Of a stretch of 64,000 bases of DNA, positions 60,068 to 64,000 are shown in pieces. Below the pieces are notes generated by a model, which was not told the DNA's origin, made no database searches, and saw nothing but the letters and a program-made list of their open reading frames with translations. Origin of the DNA: Pseudomonadota bacterium (GTDB lineage Bacteria > Desulfobacterota > Desulfobulbia > Desulfobulbales > Desulfocapsaceae); the NCBI GenBank assembly GCA_023412495.1, contig JAEYNP010000114.1:62001-126000 (forward strand), read 5' to 3'. The stretch's first letter is position 1. Every line of letters begins with the position of its first letter. The position numbers and the translations under genes are program-made.

Positions 60068-61345
60068 TTACGCCGCAGCGGCCAGCGCCTGGTCGATGTC
60101 GGCAATGATGTCGTCGACATGCTCGAGGCCCACCGACAGCCGGACCATGCCCTCGTCGATGCCTCCCTCCCGCAGCTGTTCGACGGACAGCTGGGAATGG
60201 GTGGTCGAGGCCGGATGGATGGCGAGCGTCTTGGCGTCACCGACGTTGGCCAGGTGGGAGACGAGCTTCAGGCTGTCGATGAACTTTTTGCCGGCGGCGA
60301 GCCCCCCTTTGATGCCGAAGGCAATCATGCCGCCGAAGCCGTTTTTCAGGTACCTGGCGGCAATCTCGTGCCCTGGCGATCCGGGCCGCCCGGGATACTG
60401 GACCCAGGCAACGCGCGCGTGGCCGGCCAGATGTTCCGCCACCGTTTGCGCGTTCTCGCAGTGCCTGGCCATGCGGAGCGGCAGGGTCTCGATGCCCTGG
60501 AGGATGGCCCAGCAGTTGTCGGGGCTGATGCATGCCCCGAGATTCCTGAGCGGCACGAGACGCATCCGCAGGATGAAGGCCAGCGGGTTGAGCTCGCCCA
60601 GGTCGTGGGCGTAGCGCATGCCGTGGTAGGAGGGGTCGGGTTCGTTGTAGAGGGTGAATTTTTCGTCCTTCCAGTCGAAATTGCCGGCATCGACGACGAT
60701 GCCGCCGATGGTCGTGCCGTGGCCGCCGAGCCATTTGGTGAGCGAGTGGATGACGACGTTGGCGCCGTGCTCTATGGGCCGCAGCAGGTAAGGCGTGGTA
60801 AAGGTCGAGTCGACGATGAGCGGCAGCTTGTGCGCCTGGGCGATCTTCGCCAGCATCTCGATATCTGTCATGTTGAGCGCCGGGTTGCCGATGGTCTCGC
60901 AGTAGATGGCCCGGGTTTTGCCGTTGATGGCCGCCTTCACCTTGTCCGGCTGTCCTGCGTCGACCAGGCGAACCTTGATCCCCAGCTGGGGCAGGATCGA
61001 GTCGAACTGGACGAAGGTCCCGCCGTAGAGGTTGTTGGCGGAAACGATCTCATCCCCCTGGCCGCAGATGTTGATGATGGTATAAAAAATCGCCGAGGTC
61101 CCGGAGGAGAGAGCCAGGGCCGCGGCACCGCCCTCGAGGCTTGCCATGCGTTGTTCGAGGACGTCCTGGGTAGGGTTTCCGATTCGGGTGTAGATATTGC
61201 CCAGTTCCTTGAGCCCGAAAAGATTGGCGGCGTGTTCGGTGTCCTTGAAGAGATAGGCGGCGGTACGGTAGACGGGCACGGCCCGCGAGAGGGTTGTCGG
61301 ATCCACGGACTGGCCTGCGTGGAGGGCGAGTGTTTCAAATTTCAT
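60068..61345 (-). CDS. metY: O-acetylhomoserine sulfhydrylase MetY
   Basis: This PLP enzyme of 425 residues makes homocysteine from O-acetylhomoserine and sulfide. Cys/Met metabolism family motifs are LSSGTSAIFYTIINICGQGD, IVDSTFTTPYLLRPIEHGA and the PLP Lys in HSLTKWLGGHGT (about 204). Two ATGs lie close together; GAGGAG abuts the first, so the second (61345) with a six-base spacing is the start. With metX upstream of cysE and cysK, the block covers direct sulfhydrylation to both cysteine and homocysteine. Confidence 0.94.
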   Translation of the reverse strand: MKFETLALHAGQSVDPTTLSRAVPVYRTAAYLFKDTEHAANLFGLKELGNIYTRIGNPTQDVLEQRMASLEGGAAALALSSGTSAIFYTIINICGQGDEIVSANNLYGGTFVQFDSILPQLGIKVRLVDAGQPDKVKAAINGKTRAIYCETIGNPALNMTDIEMLAKIAQAHKLPLIVDSTFTTPYLLRPIEHGANVVIHSLTKWLGGHGTTIGGIVVDAGNFDWKDEKFTLYNEPDPSYHGMRYAHDLGELNPLAFILRMRLVPLRNLGACISPDNCWAILQGIETLPLRMARHCENAQTVAEHLAGHARVAWVQYPGRPGSPGHEIAARYLKNGFGGMIAFGIKGGLAAGKKFIDSLKLVSHLANVGDAKTLAIHPASTTHSQLSVEQLREGGIDEGMVRLSVGLEHVDDIIADIDQALAAAA

Positions 61346-61376
61346 ATGCATCTCCTCTTTATATGAATCAAGCGTG

Positions 61377-61467
61377 GACTAACCCCCCACAAGAGGGTCA
61401 AAGATACCCTTCACGAAATTCATTTCAAAATGCAAGAAACGGATTCTTGGCACTAATTTCTAAGATA
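61377..61467. repeat. Hairpin repeat element, degenerate copy C
   Basis: A shortened relative of the elements at 38063 and 55834. It keeps the core CTTCACGAAATTCATTTC and AAGAAACGGATTC and a trailing TTTCTAAGATATTAA, but the GCGGGC hairpin is lost. It fills the space between the membrane TPR gene and metY. Confidence 0.5.
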
Positions 61468-62115
61468 TTAATTGGTCGAGGCCTGTTCCTTCTTCAGTTT
61501 ATCGATCACCTCGCGCATCGGTTCCCCTGTCCCGGCCTTGGCCTGCGGATCGATTTTAATCATCTCTTCCCAGGCGGCGATCGCGCCCCGCGGGTCATTC
61601 AGATCGTACATCAGGACGATGCCCTTGTTGTACCTGGACGGCAGATGGGTCGGATCTTCCCGCATGGCGCGGTCAAACATCTCAATCGCCTTCTGCGGCT
61701 GATTGGCCTGCCGATACATGACGCCGAGGTCGGTGATGATGTTGGCGTCACCCTTGTGCAGCTCGAGGGATTTGGTATAGGCCGCTATGGCTTTTTCCGG
61801 CTGGTGGGTATCGTAATAGAGGTTGCCGAGACGTGACCATGCCTGGTAGTTTTGTGGATTGGCGGTCACCTCCGCCTCCAGGTTGAGAATAGCCTGATGC
61901 ATTTCCTCGTTGTGCGTCTGGCTCTGGGCCTGTTCCGCGCCGGTATGGGTTCCCGGGGACAGGATGTTGCCCTTGTAGACGGAAAAGGCCACGCCGCTCA
62001 AAAAGCCGATGAGGAAAATTATGCAGTAGACGATCAGCTGATTTTTGGGTCCCTGCTGGGCGGGTTTGTTGTCCCGGTGCTCTTGCCGCGAAGAGTTGCG
62101 ATGGGTTCTCGTCAT
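61468..62115 (-). CDS. Membrane-anchored TPR protein
   Basis: A 215-residue protein with a basic N-terminus, one membrane helix at about 27-47 (YCIIFLIGFLSGVAFSVY) and three TPR units (YQAWSRLGNLYYDTHQPEKA, ANIITDLGVMYRQANQPQKA and a divergent third). TPRs bind partner proteins; the layout resembles CcmI-like or NrfG-like scaffolds, but no cytochrome maturation genes are nearby. I chose the ATG at 62115; a GTG at 62178 would add 21 residues. Confidence 0.8.
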   Translation of the reverse strand: MTRTHRNSSRQEHRDNKPAQQGPKNQLIVYCIIFLIGFLSGVAFSVYKGNILSPGTHTGAEQAQSQTHNEEMHQAILNLEAEVTANPQNYQAWSRLGNLYYDTHQPEKAIAAYTKSLELHKGDANIITDLGVMYRQANQPQKAIEMFDRAMREDPTHLPSRYNKGIVLMYDLNDPRGAIAAWEEMIKIDPQAKAGTGEPMREVIDKLKKEQASTN

Positions 62116-62593
62116 GGAGTTCCGTCTGCCGGTTGAGGTTCGTTTTTTAGGAGAGGGCTGAGAAGTTTTTAATACCACGCAGTGGCATGTGATTCAAGAA
62201 AAAATGAGAGCCGATGCTCCCGCACTTCCTGGCACCTTGTCAACTCCATGTTGCTGTATAATACCTTAAAGATTCATTCTGTTTTTTTGAATGAATTTAG
62301 TTGAAGGTACTTGTACCCCCTCAACGGGTACCGACCAGAGGCCCCTTGAGGGGATTGGAGTATTTTCAATGAAATAGATATATCCATTCCCGAGCTTTGT
62401 CCAGTGTAGGATCTCCACCGGTGAGGAGTACGATTCTCCGAAAAATGGTGCTGAATCCGCTCCTGGTTTGCAACTCTCGTTTTATTCCGATAAAACTAGG
62501 TTTAATGTATAGACTAAATGATTCAAGGTTCGGCAGGTTCCCCCGCCGGTCTTGTTCAATATATGAAATAAATTTCCTCAGGAGGAAGAGCAC
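62116..62593. other. Intergenic region before glycogen phosphorylase
   Basis: These 478 bases separate two divergent genes. They contain hairpins at 62306-62353 and an AT-rich stretch before a strong ribosome-binding site (GGAGG at 62581-62585). I see no gene and no clear riboswitch. Confidence 0.4.
62306..62353. repeat. Hairpins related to the dispersed element
   Basis: A GGTACTTGTACC palindrome is followed by CCCCTCAA (62317-62324) pairing with TTGAGGGG (62346-62353). The GAAGGTACTT...CCCCTC order matches the reverse strand of the element at 38063-38179, so this may be a partial copy. Confidence 0.4.
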
Positions 62594-64000
62594 ATGAAGG
62601 TGTTGGAACACGTTGAGACCGAAGCGGAGAAGACCAAGGACTGGCCTTCCGTCCCCCTGCCGTCGACCGTCAATACCATCAAGGAAAATATCATCCATCA
62701 TCTGATGAGTTTTCAGGGCAGGGACCCGGAGCGTTCCGGGGCTCCCGACGTCTACAAGGCCTTGGCGTACACTCTGCGCGACATGATGGTCCAGAAATGG
62801 ATCTCCACCCAGAAAACCTTTTACGCCAAAGAGAAGAAACGGGTTTATTACCTGTCGCTGGAGTTTCTCATCGGCCGATCCCTTGGCAGCAGCATGATCA
62901 ATATGGGGATCATGGACGACGTCAGGCAGGCCGTCGAGGAACTGGGATTCGACCTCCCCGAGATCAGGAACCAGGAGGAGGACGCGGCGCTGGGCAACGG
63001 CGGTCTCGGGCGGCTGGCCGCCTGTTTCATGGATTCCATCGCCACGCTGAAGATCCCCGCCTACGGTTACGGGATTCGCTACGAATACGGGCTTTTCTAT
63101 CAGCAGCTGATCGACGGCTATCAGGTCGAGGGGCCGGACAACTGGCTGCGCAACGGCACGCCCTGGGAGTTCGAACGGCAGCTGCCGATCTTCAAGGTCC
63201 AGTTTTTCGGCAACGTGGCGAGCTACATCGACGAGCGGGGCCGTTACCGGGCGAAGTGGGTCAACACCAAGGATGTCATGGCCAAGGCCAGCGACATTAT
63301 GGTCCCCGGCTACAAGAACAACCATGTCATCAACATGCGGCTGTGGTCGGCCCATGCCTCCCGCGAACTCGATCTCACCGATTTCGGCCGGGGCGACTAT
63401 ATCAAGGCGGTGGAATCGAAGGTCAGCTCCGAGACGATATCGAAGGTCCTCTATCCACCCGACCACAACTACGCCGGCCAGGAGCTGCGGTTGAAGCAGC
63501 AGTACTTTTTCGTCGCCGCCACCTTTCAGGACATTATGCGGCGTTACACGAAAAAGCACCCGAACTTCGACAGGTTCCCCGACATGGTGGCGGTCCAGCT
63601 GAACGATACCCACCCCTCCATCGCCATTCCCGAGCTCATGCGCCTTTTGCTGGATGTCGAGGGCCTGGGCTGGGAGGAATCATGGGACATCTGCGTCAGG
63701 ACCTTCGGTTTCACCAACCACACTTTGATGCCGGAGGCCCTGGAAAAATGGTCGGTGGACATGATGGGCCGGGTCTTGCCGCGGCACCTGGAGATCATCT
63801 TCGAGATCAACCGGCGGTTTTTGGACGAGGTGGCCCAGCGCTATCCGGGCAACGAGAAGAAGCTGCGCGACCTGTCGATCATCGAGGAAGGGCCGGTGAA
63901 GATGGTGCGGATGGCCCATCTGGCCATTGTCGGCAGCCATTCGGTCAACGGGGTGGCCGAGCTCCATTCCGACCTGTTGAAGACCCGGGTCTTTCCCGGC
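62594..64000 (+). CDS. glgP: Glycogen phosphorylase, 5' part
   Basis: The gene starts at the ATG after GGAGGAAGAGCAC and runs off the right edge with 469 codons visible, of roughly 830 expected. GT35 phosphorylase features are clear: VYYLSLEFLIGRSLGSSMIN, the glycine loop AALGNGGLGRLAACFMDSIA, YGIRYEYGLFYQ and VAVQLNDTHPSIAIPELMR. The enzyme releases glucose-1-phosphate from glycogen. The PLP-binding Lys lies beyond the window edge. Confidence 0.95.
   Translation, partial: MKVLEHVETEAEKTKDWPSVPLPSTVNTIKENIIHHLMSFQGRDPERSGAPDVYKALAYTLRDMMVQKWISTQKTFYAKEKKRVYYLSLEFLIGRSLGSSMINMGIMDDVRQAVEELGFDLPEIRNQEEDAALGNGGLGRLAACFMDSIATLKIPAYGYGIRYEYGLFYQQLIDGYQVEGPDNWLRNGTPWEFERQLPIFKVQFFGNVASYIDERGRYRAKWVNTKDVMAKASDIMVPGYKNNHVINMRLWSAHASRELDLTDFGRGDYIKAVESKVSSETISKVLYPPDHNYAGQELRLKQQYFFVAATFQDIMRRYTKKHPNFDRFPDMVAVQLNDTHPSIAIPELMRLLLDVEGLGWEESWDICVRTFGFTNHTLMPEALEKWSVDMMGRVLPRHLEIIFEINRRFLDEVAQRYPGNEKKLRDLSIIEEGPVKMVRMAHLAIVGSHSVNGVAELHSDLLKTRVFPG

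Noticed and set aside
61346..61467. A SAM or other methionine riboswitch upstream of metY
   Set aside because: The leader is filled by a degenerate hairpin element and lacks the conserved riboswitch core patterns.

Overview
The window reads as a chromosomal segment of a Gram-negative, probably deltaproteobacterial (Desulfobacterota-type) bacterium. This rests on the complete type II secretion operon, a protein with delta-60 repeats and a CFI-box C-terminus, the Wza/Wzc/CpsB exopolysaccharide set, the metX-metW pair and an EpsC-type serine acetyltransferase. The lineage is inference; there is no rRNA or marker gene to settle it. I recognised no tRNA, rRNA, CRISPR array, transposase, integrase or classical riboswitch.

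Layout. 1-553 (minus): 5' part of an ExoD-family membrane protein. 1296-19618 (plus): a type II secretion operon in the order gspF, a delta-60/CFI-box protein, gspG-H-I-J-K-L-M-N-C-D-E, then lon and a second gspC-like gene. 19630-43680 (minus): a large exopolysaccharide locus. In transcription order it holds an STN-domain protein with 32-residue repeats, a small exported protein, a FecR-like protein, Wza, O-antigen ligase/polymerase, CpsB phosphatase, Wzc kinase, a TPR protein, a membrane J-domain protein, a PglF-type dehydratase, flippase, glycosyltransferases, an EpsG-like polymerase, PglA- and PglC-like enzymes, ATP-grasp, HAD, FkbM and a DegT aminotransferase. The middle of this locus (about 24-29 kb) is visibly AT-rich compared with its flanks.

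43839-50125 (minus): three exported proteins of unrelated families, namely a di-heme peroxidase/MauG-like protein, a kexin-like subtilase and a protein with a tandemly duplicated domain. All three end in the same short tail, a proline then LLLE plus one acidic or amide residue. This is the most unusual signal I found, and I can match it to no sorting signal I know. 51256-53781 (plus): a large exported glycoside-hydrolase-like protein. 53801-61345 (minus): htrA, a LysR regulator that seems to start at ATC, cysK, cysE, metW, metX and metY, which form a cysteine/methionine (sulfide-incorporating) block. 61468-62115 (minus): a membrane TPR protein. 62594 to the right edge (plus): 5' part of a glycogen phosphorylase.

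How it may work together. The secretion system would export folded periplasmic proteins, possibly including the CFI-box protein encoded inside its operon and the tailed proteins. The polysaccharide locus has the parts of a Wzx/Wzy-type pathway: synthesis of a 4-amino-4,6-dideoxy sugar, lipid-linked assembly, flipping, polymerisation and export. Two families of small palindromic repeats sit between genes: a REP-like element (three copies) and a roughly 115-bp hairpin element (two good copies, one degenerate copy, and one related hairpin).
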